This document shows, one piece after another, positions 43,049 to 51,462 of a DNA stretch of 64,000 nt. The notes below the pieces were generated by a model. The model was not told where the DNA came from, did not search any database, and saw nothing but the letters and a program-made list of their open reading frames with translations. The DNA is from Thiohalomonas sp041685045 (GTDB lineage: Bacteria > Pseudomonadota > Gammaproteobacteria > Thiohalomonadales > Thiohalomonadaceae). Location of the stretch: the NCBI GenBank assembly GCA_041685045.1, contig JAWLGP010000009.1, positions 1 to 64,000 of the forward strand, read 5' to 3'. Each line of letters opens with the position of its first letter. Within the stretch, counting starts at the first letter, position 1. Both the position numbers and the translations under genes were made by a program.

Positions 43049-43127
43049 TCCGCGATCATAGATTCCGAAGAATCCTTAGACCGGTAGCTTTGCGCCCCTG
43101 TCTTTCGACAGGTTTGCCTTTATCGGG
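43040..43127 (-). ncRNA. Cyclic-di-GMP-I (GEMM-I) riboswitch, orphan
   Basis: On the minus strand the conserved GEMM-I core is present in order: P1 5' strand CCCG with AAAGGCAAACC, the GTC-GAAA-GAC tetraloop hairpin, GGGGCGCAAAGC, CCGGTCTAAGG, a TTCTTCGGAA-capped hairpin, ATGATCGCGGAGCTGCC and the P1 3' strand CGGG. This aptamer binds cyclic-di-GMP and controls the gene downstream. Here downstream DNA (below 43040) is only the 117-bp repeat, the tandem array and palindromic elements, and the nearest gene (M1 peptidase) runs the other way. Aptamer identity is secure by motif; the target gene is absent or lost. Confidence 0.88.
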
Positions 43128-43136
43128 CCTACTCAA

Positions 43137-43165
43137 TATCTAGGTGAGGGTGCCGGGAGTGTCAA
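43137..43165 (-). promoter_or_regulatory. Sigma-70 promoter of the orphan riboswitch
   Basis: Minus strand TTGACA (43165-43160), a spacer of exactly 17 bases, then TAGATA (43142-43137). Transcription would start about 7 bases later, just before the aptamer's P1 stem. A near-consensus promoter argues the riboswitch is transcribed rather than a silent relic. Confidence 0.75.
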
Positions 43166-43208
43166 AGGAATTTCACAAAATATTTCTCTCGCCGAGACGC
43201 CAAGAACA

Positions 43209-43280
43209 GTAGGATGTGGTGAGCCTGCGAACCGCATCGTTTCGCGCGATTGATGCGATTCGTTCCTCACCGCATCCTAC
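43209..43280. repeat. Short GTAGGATGTGGTGAG element (72 bp)
   Basis: GTAGGATGTGGTGAGCCTGC at the left and GTTCCTCACCGCATCCTAC at the right form inverted ends. It is an internally deleted relative of the 130-bp element at 916-1045, between the riboswitch promoter and the putA stop. Confidence 0.7.
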
Positions 43281-43353
43281 GTCTTTTGTGAAGAACTACA
43301 TTTTTTCTTTGCGTCCTTCGCGTCGTTGCGCCTTTGCGTTGGTCTTTTGAAGT

Positions 43354-46300
43354 TCACTCCCCCCGCAGCAGGTCCGGATTGCCCCCGACCGCGGCGGTGT
43401 TGGTGGTGATGGTCTTTTCCGTGGCGAAGCGCAGCAGGTAGTGGGGGCCGCCGGCCTTGGGGCCGGTGCCGGAGAGGCCGCGGCCACCGAAGGGCTGCAC
43501 CCCGACCACCGCGCCGACCATATCGCGGTTAATGTAGACGTTTCCCACCCGCACCCGGTCGGTGATGTAGCGGACCGTGGCCTCGATGCGGGAGTGGATG
43601 CCGAGCGTCAGGCCGTAGCCGGTGGCGTTCACCGCAGCGATCACGGCATCGAGCTGGTCCGCCTTGTAGCGGATCACATGCAGCACCGGACCGAACACCT
43701 CGCCCGGCAACCGATCGAGGCGGTCGATTTCGAAGGCGATCGGGGCGACGAAACAGCCGTCGAGACCGGCCGGCAGCGGCGTTTCGGCCAGCAGCGTCGC
43801 TTCCTGCTTCATGCGGGCGATGTGGGCCTCCAGTTTGGCCAGGGCTTCGGCGTCGATCACCGGTCCCACATCGGTAGCGGGGTCCAGCGGGTCGCCCACC
43901 TGCAACTCCGCCATCGCGCCGGTGAGCAGTTCCAGCAAGCGGTCGGCCACGCTTTCCTGGACGAACAGCACCCGCAGCGCCGAGCAGCGCTGGCCGGCGC
44001 TGTCGAAGGCGGAGCGAATGATGTCGCCGACCACCTGCTCCGGCAGGGCCGAGCTGTCGACAATCAGGGCGTTCTGCCCGCCGGTTTCGGCGATTAGCGG
44101 CAGCAGCGGACCGTCACGGGCTGCGAGGGTTCGCTGCAGGTGCCCGCCGGTCGCAGTGGAGCCTGTAAAGGCGACCCCGGCCAGGGCGGGATGATTGAGC
44201 AGGGTCTTGCCCAGCACACCGCCCGGTCCCGGCAGGAAGTGCAGTGCACCGCCGGGGATACCGGCGGCGTGCAGGTGTTCGACTATCGCCATCGCCGACA
44301 GCGGGGTCTGGTGGGCCGGTTTGGCCACCACGGTGTTGCCGGCCACCAGCGCCGCCACGATCTGGCCGGTGAAGATCGAGACCGGAAAATTCCACGGGCT
44401 GATGCAGACAAATACCCCCCGGCCTTCGCCGCGCAGGACGTTGCGTTCGCCGGTGGGGCCGGGGAGCTCGCGCTCGCCGAGTTCGCCGCGGGCCACCAGG
44501 GCGTAGTAGCGGCAGAAATCGGCGGCCTCGCGCACCTCGTCCAGGGCATCCGGCAGGGTACGGCCGCCCTCGACCACGATGCGGGCGATGAGTGCGTCGC
44601 GTTTGGCCTCCATCGCGTCGGCGGCCTGCTCGAGGCATTGGGCGCGGGCGTCGACTGCCAAACGGTTCCACTCCGGCCAGAACGCCGCCGCGTGGTTCAT
44701 CGCCTGCTCCGCCGCGGCGGCGTTAGCCTCGATCACCCGGCCGACGGGGAGGGAACGCGCTGCCGCCGCGGTCACGTCACGGCCACTCCCCTCCAGCTGT
44801 CTTCCATCAACCAGCGGCCCGGCAAACCACCTCTCGCGGCCGGCGTCGGCGACCGCCTGTCGCAGGCTCTCAAGGGCGCGGGGGTTGTCGAACGCCAGCC
44901 CCTCGCTGTTGCGCCGATCGGGGTAGATCTCGAGCGGCAGCGGCAGCCCGGGCGTGAGACGCGATGGTTCCCCCCGCGCCTGTTCCACCGGGTCGGCCGT
45001 CAGCTCATCAATCGGCAGTCGCCGGTCGACGATGCGGTTGACGAACGAACTGTTGGCGCCATTCTCCAGCAGCCGCCGTACCAGATAAGGCAGCAGGTCG
45101 CGGTGGCCGCCCACCGGTGCATAAACGCGACAGGCGACATTCCAGTCGGCCATGGCGGCGTCGTAGAGCGCCATGCCCATGCCATGCAGGCGCTGGAACT
45201 CGAAATCGCGCCGCGCGCCGGCCAGCTCCAGCACGGCGGCGATGCCGTGGGCGTTGTGAGTGGCAAACTGCGGATGGAAACAGTCGCCGGCCTCCAGCAG
45301 GCGGCGGGCGCTGGCGAGCCAGGCGATGTCGGTGGCGAGCTTGCGGGTGTAGACCGGATAGCCGGGTAGCCCCTGCTGCTGCGCGGCCTTGATTTCGGTA
45401 TCCCAGTAGGCGCCCTTGACCAGTCGCACCGGAATGCGTCGGCCGGCCTTGCCGGCGAGGTCGGCCAGCCAGTCGAGCAGGGCCGGTGCGCGTTTCTGGT
45501 ACGCCTGCACCGCGAGCCCGAATCCCTCCCAATCAGCCAGGATCGGGTCGTTGAAAACGCGCTCGAACAGGTCCAGCGACAGCTCCAGCCGGCGCGCCTC
45601 CTCGGCATCGATGGTGAGCGGCACACCACTCCAGCGCGCCTTGCGCGCCAGCGCCAGCAGACGCGGAGTCAGCTCCGCGAGTACCCGCTGCCGCTTGAGC
45701 GGTTCGTAACGGGGATGCAGGGCGGAAAGTTTGACCGAAATGCCGGGGCGCTCGTGCAGCGGTTGGGTCGGTACGATCCGTTTGGCGACCGTTTCGACCG
45801 CCTCGCTGTAGGCGCGGAAGTAGCGTTCGGCATCGGCGCCTGTGACCGCCGCCTCCCCCAGGCGGTCGAAGGAGTACCGGTAACGGCGGTTGTCGGGCTC
45901 GGCGGCCCGATCGAGGGCCTCGGCCATGTCGCGGCCCATGACGAACTGGCGCGCGATCAGGTGCATGGCGGCGACCATCGCCCGACGCACGGTGGACTCG
46001 CCGCTGCGGGCGACCAGGCGGGTGAGAAGGCCGGTCGGGGATCCCACTTCTGCCGGCACCTCCAGCCATCGGCCGGTAAACATCAGCCCCCAGGTGGAGG
46101 CGTTGACCAGCAGCGAGCCGCTATGGCCCAGATGGCGGTCCCACCGGGCGCCACCCAGTTTGTCCTGAATGAGCCGGTCGGCGGTGGCCGCATCGGGGAT
46201 ACGCAGCAGCGCCTCGGCCAGGCACATGAGCTGCACACCCTCCACGCTGGAGAGGTCGTACTCGTGCAGGAAGCTGTCGAACGGGTGGGGGTGGGCGCGC

Positions 46301-46446
46301 ACCGCCTCCACCAGCCGGGCCGCCCGTGCCGCGATCCGCTCCCGCGCCGGGGCGTCGAAGGATGCCTCGTCGAGCAGGGCGGTGATCGCCGCCGTTTCGT
46401 CGGAGAGGTGCGCTTCGGCTAGCTGTTGGCGGTGGGGATCAACCAC
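43354..46446 (-). CDS. putA: Bifunctional proline dehydrogenase / glutamate-semialdehyde dehydrogenase PutA (short form)
   Basis: A protein of about 1030 residues that oxidises proline to glutamate. The N-terminal half is the FAD-dependent proline dehydrogenase barrel (ISVKLSALHPRYEP, RLVKGAYWDTEI, FQRLHGMGMAL). The C-terminal half is the NAD-dependent aldehyde dehydrogenase with general-base loop AETGGQNALIVD and nucleophile in SAGQRCSALRVLF. It lacks the N-terminal ribbon-helix-helix DNA-binding domain of E. coli PutA (1320 residues), so it should not repress its own gene. GTG 46446 is taken as start; upstream open codons to 46527 lie in a repeat. Confidence 0.92.
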   Translation of the reverse strand: MVDPHRQQLAEAHLSDETAAITALLDEASFDAPARERIAARAARLVEAVRAHPHPFDSFLHEYDLSSVEGVQLMCLAEALLRIPDAATADRLIQDKLGGARWDRHLGHSGSLLVNASTWGLMFTGRWLEVPAEVGSPTGLLTRLVARSGESTVRRAMVAAMHLIARQFVMGRDMAEALDRAAEPDNRRYRYSFDRLGEAAVTGADAERYFRAYSEAVETVAKRIVPTQPLHERPGISVKLSALHPRYEPLKRQRVLAELTPRLLALARKARWSGVPLTIDAEEARRLELSLDLFERVFNDPILADWEGFGLAVQAYQKRAPALLDWLADLAGKAGRRIPVRLVKGAYWDTEIKAAQQQGLPGYPVYTRKLATDIAWLASARRLLEAGDCFHPQFATHNAHGIAAVLELAGARRDFEFQRLHGMGMALYDAAMADWNVACRVYAPVGGHRDLLPYLVRRLLENGANSSFVNRIVDRRLPIDELTADPVEQARGEPSRLTPGLPLPLEIYPDRRNSEGLAFDNPRALESLRQAVADAGRERWFAGPLVDGRQLEGSGRDVTAAAARSLPVGRVIEANAAAAEQAMNHAAAFWPEWNRLAVDARAQCLEQAADAMEAKRDALIARIVVEGGRTLPDALDEVREAADFCRYYALVARGELGERELPGPTGERNVLRGEGRGVFVCISPWNFPVSIFTGQIVAALVAGNTVVAKPAHQTPLSAMAIVEHLHAAGIPGGALHFLPGPGGVLGKTLLNHPALAGVAFTGSTATGGHLQRTLAARDGPLLPLIAETGGQNALIVDSSALPEQVVGDIIRSAFDSAGQRCSALRVLFVQESVADRLLELLTGAMAELQVGDPLDPATDVGPVIDAEALAKLEAHIARMKQEATLLAETPLPAGLDGCFVAPIAFEIDRLDRLPGEVFGPVLHVIRYKADQLDAVIAAVNATGYGLTLGIHSRIEATVRYITDRVRVGNVYINRDMVGAVVGVQPFGGRGLSGTGPKAGGPHYLLRFATEKTITTNTAAVGGNPDLLRGE

Positions 46447-46491
46447 GGGAATCGAGGTCAAACCGCAGAGGGGACGGGATCGGCAAAAGCA

Positions 46492-46556
46492 CGCAAATGA
46501 ACGCAAAGGGTCCGTGCTAAGGCCCATTTTCGTTCATTCGCGTTCATTTGCGGATC
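46492..46556. repeat. CGCAAATGAACGCAAA inverted repeat
   Basis: CGCAAATGAACGCAAA at the left and TTCGCGTTCATTTGCG at the right flank a 30-base loop between divergent putA and ilvD. Same family as 16789-16855 and 48514-48613. Confidence 0.72.
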
Positions 46557-46651
46557 ATTAAACTGCAGTGTCCTGAGCGCCCTCTGGAGTTTCATCCTTT
46601 CTGGTATCCTATGCCGATTCAATTAAGTCTGGACCATCCGAAGGAACAGCC

Positions 46652-48505
46652 ATGCCCAAGTACCGCTCCTGGACCTCGACCCACGGCCGCAACATGGCCG
46701 GTGCCCGCGCGCTGTGGCGCGCCACCGGCATGAAGGAAGAGGATTTCGGCAGCAAGCCGATCATCGCCATCGCCAACTCCTTCACCCAGTTCGTGCCGGG
46801 GCACGTGCACTTGAAGGACATGGGCCAGCTGGTGGCGCGGGAGATCGAGGCGGCCGGCGGAGTGGCCAAGGAGTTCAACACCATCGCCATCGACGACGGC
46901 ATCGCCATGGGCCACGGCGGCATGCTCTACTCGCTGCCCTCGCGCGAGATCATCGCCGACGCCGTGGAGTACATGGTCAACGCCCACTGCGCCGATGCCC
47001 TGGTCTGCATTTCGAACTGCGACAAGATCACCCCGGGCATGCTGAACGCCGCGCTGCGTCTCAACATCCCCACCATCTTCGTCTCCGGCGGACCGATGGA
47101 GGCGGGCAAGGCGGTGATCAAGGGTAAGGAGGTGCACCTGGACCTGGTCGACGCCATGATCGCCGGCGCCAGCCCCAACGAGTCGGATGAGGACGTGGCC
47201 GCCATGGAGCGCTCCGCCTGCCCCACCTGCGGCTCCTGCTCCGGCATGTTCACTGCCAACTCCATGAACTGCCTCACCGAGGCGCTGGGCCTGTCGCTGC
47301 CGGGTAACGGCACCGTGCTGGCGACCCATGCCGATCGCGAGCGGTTGTTCAAGGAGGCCGGGCGCATGATCGTGGCGATGACCAAACGTTACTACGAGGG
47401 CGACGACGCCAGCGTGCTGCCGCGCTCCATCGCGACCTTCGAGGCGTTCGAGAATGCGATGAGCCTGGACATCGCCATGGGCGGCTCCACCAACACCATC
47501 CTGCACCTGCTGGCAGCGGCGCAGGAGGCAGGCGTCGACTTCTCCATGGCCGACATCGACCGGCTGTCGCACAAGGTGCCGCACCTGTGCAAGGTGGCAC
47601 CCAGCACCCAGCAGTACCACATCGAAGACGTGCACCGCGCCGGCGGCATCATGGCGATCCTCGGCGAGCTGGAGCGCGGCGGCCTGCTGCACCGCGACGT
47701 ACCGACCGTGCACGCCGCCACGCTGGGCGAGGCGGTGGACCTGTGGGACGTGCGCCGGACCGACGACCTCAAGCGTCACGTCTTCTACAAGGCCGCGCCG
47801 GGCGGGGTGCCGACCACGGTCGCCTTCAGCCAGGAAAAGCGCTACGCGAGCCTCGACCTCGACCGCGAGGGCGGCTGCATCCGCGATATGGAACACGCCT
47901 TCTCCAAGGACGGCGGCCTCGCCGTGCTCTACGGCAACATCGCCGAAGAGGGCTGTGTGGTGAAGACCGCTGGGGTGGACGCCTCCATCCTGAAGTTCTC
48001 CGGCCCGGCGGTGATCTGCGAGTCACAGGAAGAGGCGGTGGAGAAAATCCTGGCCGGGCAGGTGAAGGCGGGCGATGTGGTCATCGTGCGCTATGAAGGT
48101 CCGCGCGGCGGTCCGGGCATGCAGGAGATGCTCTATCCCACCAGCTACATCAAATCGATGGGTCTGGGCAAGGCGTGCGCCCTGCTCACCGACGGCCGCT
48201 TCTCCGGGGGCACCTCGGGCCTCTCCATCGGTCACGTCTCCCCCGAGGCGGCCGAAGGTGGCGCCATCGGTCTGGTGGAGGCGGGCGACATCATCGAAAT
48301 CGACATCCCCGGTCGCTCCATCCGCGTCGCCGTTTCCGATGAAGAGCTCGCCAAGCGCCGTGCCGCCATGGAGGCGAAGGGTCCCAAGGCCTGGAAGCCG
48401 GTCGACCGCGAACGTCAGGTCTCTGCGGCCCTCAAGGCCTACGCCGCCATGACCACCTCCGCCGCCCGCGGCGCGGTGCGGGACGTGTCGCAGCTGGAGA
48501 AGTGA
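46652..48505 (+). CDS. ilvD: Dihydroxy-acid dehydratase IlvD
   Basis: A 617-residue Fe-S dehydratase that converts 2,3-dihydroxy-3-methylvalerate and -isovalerate to the keto acids of isoleucine and valine synthesis. Cluster ligands are visible: C123 in SNCDKITPGM and C196 in CPTCGSCSGMF, close to the E. coli positions. HGGMLYSLPSREI and GRFSGGTSGLSIGHVSPEAA are further family signatures. AAGGAACAGCC precedes the ATG. It is a single gene, separated from other ilv genes, flanked on both sides by CGCAAATGAACGC repeats. E. coli IlvD is 616 residues. Confidence 0.96.
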   Translation: MPKYRSWTSTHGRNMAGARALWRATGMKEEDFGSKPIIAIANSFTQFVPGHVHLKDMGQLVAREIEAAGGVAKEFNTIAIDDGIAMGHGGMLYSLPSREIIADAVEYMVNAHCADALVCISNCDKITPGMLNAALRLNIPTIFVSGGPMEAGKAVIKGKEVHLDLVDAMIAGASPNESDEDVAAMERSACPTCGSCSGMFTANSMNCLTEALGLSLPGNGTVLATHADRERLFKEAGRMIVAMTKRYYEGDDASVLPRSIATFEAFENAMSLDIAMGGSTNTILHLLAAAQEAGVDFSMADIDRLSHKVPHLCKVAPSTQQYHIEDVHRAGGIMAILGELERGGLLHRDVPTVHAATLGEAVDLWDVRRTDDLKRHVFYKAAPGGVPTTVAFSQEKRYASLDLDREGGCIRDMEHAFSKDGGLAVLYGNIAEEGCVVKTAGVDASILKFSGPAVICESQEEAVEKILAGQVKAGDVVIVRYEGPRGGPGMQEMLYPTSYIKSMGLGKACALLTDGRFSGGTSGLSIGHVSPEAAEGGAIGLVEAGDIIEIDIPGRSIRVAVSDEELAKRRAAMEAKGPKAWKPVDRERQVSAALKAYAAMTTSAARGAVRDVSQLEK

Positions 48506-48513
48506 GGGGTGGG

Positions 48514-48613
48514 GATCCGCAAATGAACGCGAATAAACGCGAATTTGGACGCGTTAAACGATGCGGTTCGCAAGCTCACCACATCCGAATTCCTTTGCGT
48601 TCATTTGCGGATC
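48514..48613. repeat. GATCCGCAAATGAACGC inverted repeat with nested fragment
   Basis: GATCCGCAAATGAACGCGAA at the left end and CTTTGCGTTCATTTGCGGAT at the right. The loop holds a GATGCGGTTCGCAAGCTCAC fragment in reverse, a piece of the GTAGGATG family, so one repeat has been inserted into another. It follows ilvD. Confidence 0.7.
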
Positions 48614-48640
48614 AAATCCGATCAACTCGCGCCAGCCCCG

Positions 48641-48764
48641 TAGGATGTGGTGAGCCTGCGAACCGCATCATTCGAGCCGGCAGCTGATCGCCGCTACCCG
48701 CGCGCGACCGATGCGGTTTGTTTGATTTTTCATTTGTGTTCATTCGCGTTCATTCGCGGATCAA
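48641..48764. repeat. GTAGGATG fragment followed by CATTCGCG fragment
   Basis: GTAGGATGTGGTGAGCCTGC and 60 further bases ending CGATGCGGTTTG form a truncated GTAGGATG element. GTTCATTCGCGTTCATTCGC and GGATCA follow at 48738-48763. The gap 48506-48781 holds nothing else. Confidence 0.65.
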
Positions 48765-48781
48765 AACACGTGTTGAACCCG

Positions 48782-51460
48782 TCACTCCGTCGTGACCGCT
48801 TCGCCCCGCCGTGAGGCAAACCAGCCTTCGAAGTCGCCCGCCTTCATCGGACGGCCGTGCAGGAAACCCTGGCAGCGGTCGCAGCCATTGGCTTGCAGGA
48901 AGCTGGCCTGCTCCTCGGTCTCCAGCCCTTCGGCGGTGACCTGCATGCCGAGTTCGTGGGCCATGTGGATGATCGACCGGACAATGGTGGCGTCGTCGCG
49001 GCTGTCGGGCAGGTCGGCGACGAAGGTCTGGTCAATCTTCAAGGTGGTGGCGCGCAGGCGCTTCAGGTAACTGAATGACGAGTAGCCGGTCCCGAAGTCA
49101 TCCAGGGCGACGTGGATCCCCATGGCCGCGAGCCGCTCCAGCAGGGCGATGTAGTACTCGGCGTCGTCCATCACCAGACTCTCCGTGATCTCCAACTCGA
49201 GCGCCTCCGGCGGCAGTCCGGTCTCCTCGAGGATGGCCTGCAGCTGCTCGATGAAGTCCTCGGCCCTGAGCTGGGCCAGGGAGAGATTGACCGACATGTG
49301 CAGGTCCTGGCCGGTTTGCGTGCGCCACACCTGGCCCTGCCGGCAGGCGCTTTGCAGAACCCAGTCGCCAATGGCCGGCATCAGTCCGGCCATTTCGGCG
49401 ATGCCGATGAACTCGGTGGGACCGACCTCGCCGAAGTTGCCGCTGTGCCAACGCAGCAGTGCCTCGACCCCGTAGAGCTGGCCGCCAGGCAGAAGGATCG
49501 GCTGGTAGTACAGCTCCAGCTCATTCCGCTCCAACACGTGGCGCAGCTCGCCCTCCAGGGCCAGCCGACGCATGCTGTGACGGGTGAATGCCTCGGTATA
49601 AAAAGAGTAGGTGTCGCGTCCGCGCTCCTTCGAGCGGTACATGGCGGCGTCGGCCTTGCGCAACAGCTCCTCCACGCTCTCCCCGTCATCCGGGAACAGG
49701 GCAATGCCGATGGAGCCGGAGACAAACACCTCCTGCTCGACCAGGCGAAAAGGACTCGACAGGCGGGTCAGGATCTGGCGCGTCACCCGCTCCACCTCAT
49801 CGACGTCGGCCACGTTCGGCAGTACCACCGTGAATTCATCGCCGCCCAGGCGCGCAACGGTGTCCGAATCGCGCACCGCTTGGGACAGACGGCGGGCGGC
49901 CCGCTGCAACAGCTCATCGCCGCTCGGGTGGCCGAAACTGTCATTGACGTACTTGAAGCGGTCGAGGTCGATGAACAGCAGGGCGCCGCGGTAACCGCCG
50001 CGCATCGAGTGGGCCAGCGCCTGTCGCAGGCGATCCTGGAACAGGCGGCGGTTCGGCAGGCCGGTGAGGGCATCGAAATTGGCCTGGTGCCAGATCCGCT
50101 CCTCCGCCCGCTTGCGCTCGGTGATGTCCTCCTCCACCGACACGAAGTGAGTGATGCTGCCATCCTTGTCGAGGATCGGCGAGATGGAGACCATCTGCCA
50201 GTACAGCTGTCCGTCCTGGCGCCGGTTCTGGAACTCGCCACGCCAATCCTCGCCGGCGAGGATGGTCTCCCACAGGTCCTCGTAGACTTCAGAGGGCGTA
50301 CTTCCCGACTTCAGCAGGTTCGTGCTCTTGCCAATCACCTCGTCCGGCAGATACCCGGTGATCTCGGAGAAGCGGGGATTGACGTATTCGATGATGCCGT
50401 TGAGGTCGGTGATGATGACCATCGACGGGCTGTGCTCCACGGCGCGGGAGAGCTTGCGCAGCTGATCCTCGGTCGCCTTGCGCCGGCTGACGTCATGGAA
50501 CGCCACCACCGAACCCGCGACCTGGCCATCGCGCAGCATCGGGCTGGCGGTCAGGGCGATGGGCAGGGTCTTGCCATCCTGGGTGACCAGGTGGAGGTCC
50601 TCGAAGTCGTCGCAGCCTTCGTCGGTGAGCCAGTCGTTGACGGAAAAGCCCTCTGCCAGCAGGTAGCGGCCGCGCGGTTCGACGATCGACACGACCTGCG
50701 ACGCGGGTTGCCCAAGGATGCGGTCGAGTGCCAAATCGATCAGGCGCGCCGCCTCCGGATTGGCGAAAGAGATGGTGCCATCCTCCTCCACCATCACCAC
50801 CCCCTCCGACAGCAGGGAGGTGACCGCATTGAGCTGCTCGCGGCCGGCACGCAGCGCCTCTTCGACCTGCTTGCGCTCGGTGATGTCGGTGAAGACGCCG
50901 ACGTAATTGACCGCATTGTCCCGCCAGTCACGAATGGTGCTGACGGAGAGCAGCTCGGGGTAGACCTCGCCGTCCTTGCGGCGGTTCCAGATCTCGCCCT
51001 GCCAGTGCCCGGTATCGGCCAGCGACTGCCACATGGCCTGGTAGAAGGCATCGTCGTGGCGACCGGACTTCAGGATGCGCGGTGTCTCGCCGATCACCTC
51101 GTCGGGGCGATAGCCTGTGGTCGCGGTGAACGCCGGATTGACCGCCTGGATGACCCCGCGCGCGTCGGTCACCAGGACGCCCTCCTGCATGTTTTCCACC
51201 ACCTGTTTGTCGGAGTAGGCGAGACGCTCGACATACTGCTTGGCACTGGCCAGCTCCTCGACCCGGGCCTCCAGCTCTGTGTTGGCCTCGGTCAGTTGGG
51301 CCTGTGTCTCCAGCAGCGACTGGCGGGCCTTCCGCAGTTGCGCCACCGAGTCGCGCCAAAGGCCGTGGATCCGGGCCGCCTGGCGGTTTTCTTCACGTAG
51401 TTTGCGGATCTCCTTTTCCAGCTGCGCGAGGTGTTCGGGGGAGTCGGAAATAGCGCTCAC
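48782..51460 (-). CDS. PAS-PAS-PAS-GGDEF-EAL cyclic-di-GMP enzyme
   Basis: A soluble protein of about 892 residues. An N-terminal coiled coil (residues about 12-80) is followed by three PAS domains (about 85-200, 210-325, 335-455; MQEGVLVTDARGVIQAVNPA, SPSMVIITDLNGIIEYVNPR). Then come a diguanylate cyclase domain with intact GGDEF near residue 538 and a phosphodiesterase domain with intact EALLRW near residue 666, plus NLSLAQL, EITESLVM and DDFGTGYSS. Both activities could be real. The start is GTG 51460; TTG 51466 overlaps the upstream stop. Coupled to the ODP-like gene, which probably supplies an oxygen or NO signal. Confidence 0.92.
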   Translation of the reverse strand: MSAISDSPEHLAQLEKEIRKLREENRQAARIHGLWRDSVAQLRKARQSLLETQAQLTEANTELEARVEELASAKQYVERLAYSDKQVVENMQEGVLVTDARGVIQAVNPAFTATTGYRPDEVIGETPRILKSGRHDDAFYQAMWQSLADTGHWQGEIWNRRKDGEVYPELLSVSTIRDWRDNAVNYVGVFTDITERKQVEEALRAGREQLNAVTSLLSEGVVMVEEDGTISFANPEAARLIDLALDRILGQPASQVVSIVEPRGRYLLAEGFSVNDWLTDEGCDDFEDLHLVTQDGKTLPIALTASPMLRDGQVAGSVVAFHDVSRRKATEDQLRKLSRAVEHSPSMVIITDLNGIIEYVNPRFSEITGYLPDEVIGKSTNLLKSGSTPSEVYEDLWETILAGEDWRGEFQNRRQDGQLYWQMVSISPILDKDGSITHFVSVEEDITERKRAEERIWHQANFDALTGLPNRRLFQDRLRQALAHSMRGGYRGALLFIDLDRFKYVNDSFGHPSGDELLQRAARRLSQAVRDSDTVARLGGDEFTVVLPNVADVDEVERVTRQILTRLSSPFRLVEQEVFVSGSIGIALFPDDGESVEELLRKADAAMYRSKERGRDTYSFYTEAFTRHSMRRLALEGELRHVLERNELELYYQPILLPGGQLYGVEALLRWHSGNFGEVGPTEFIGIAEMAGLMPAIGDWVLQSACRQGQVWRTQTGQDLHMSVNLSLAQLRAEDFIEQLQAILEETGLPPEALELEITESLVMDDAEYYIALLERLAAMGIHVALDDFGTGYSSFSYLKRLRATTLKIDQTFVADLPDSRDDATIVRSIIHMAHELGMQVTAEGLETEEQASFLQANGCDRCQGFLHGRPMKAGDFEGWFASRRGEAVTTE

Positions 51461-51462
51461 GT

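Noticed and set aside
42605..43087. Open frame giving repeated LPQATGFPRLRASPGYG peptides
   Set aside because: It is a by-product of the 17-bp tandem array, which is open in several frames; there is no ribosome site or independent support.
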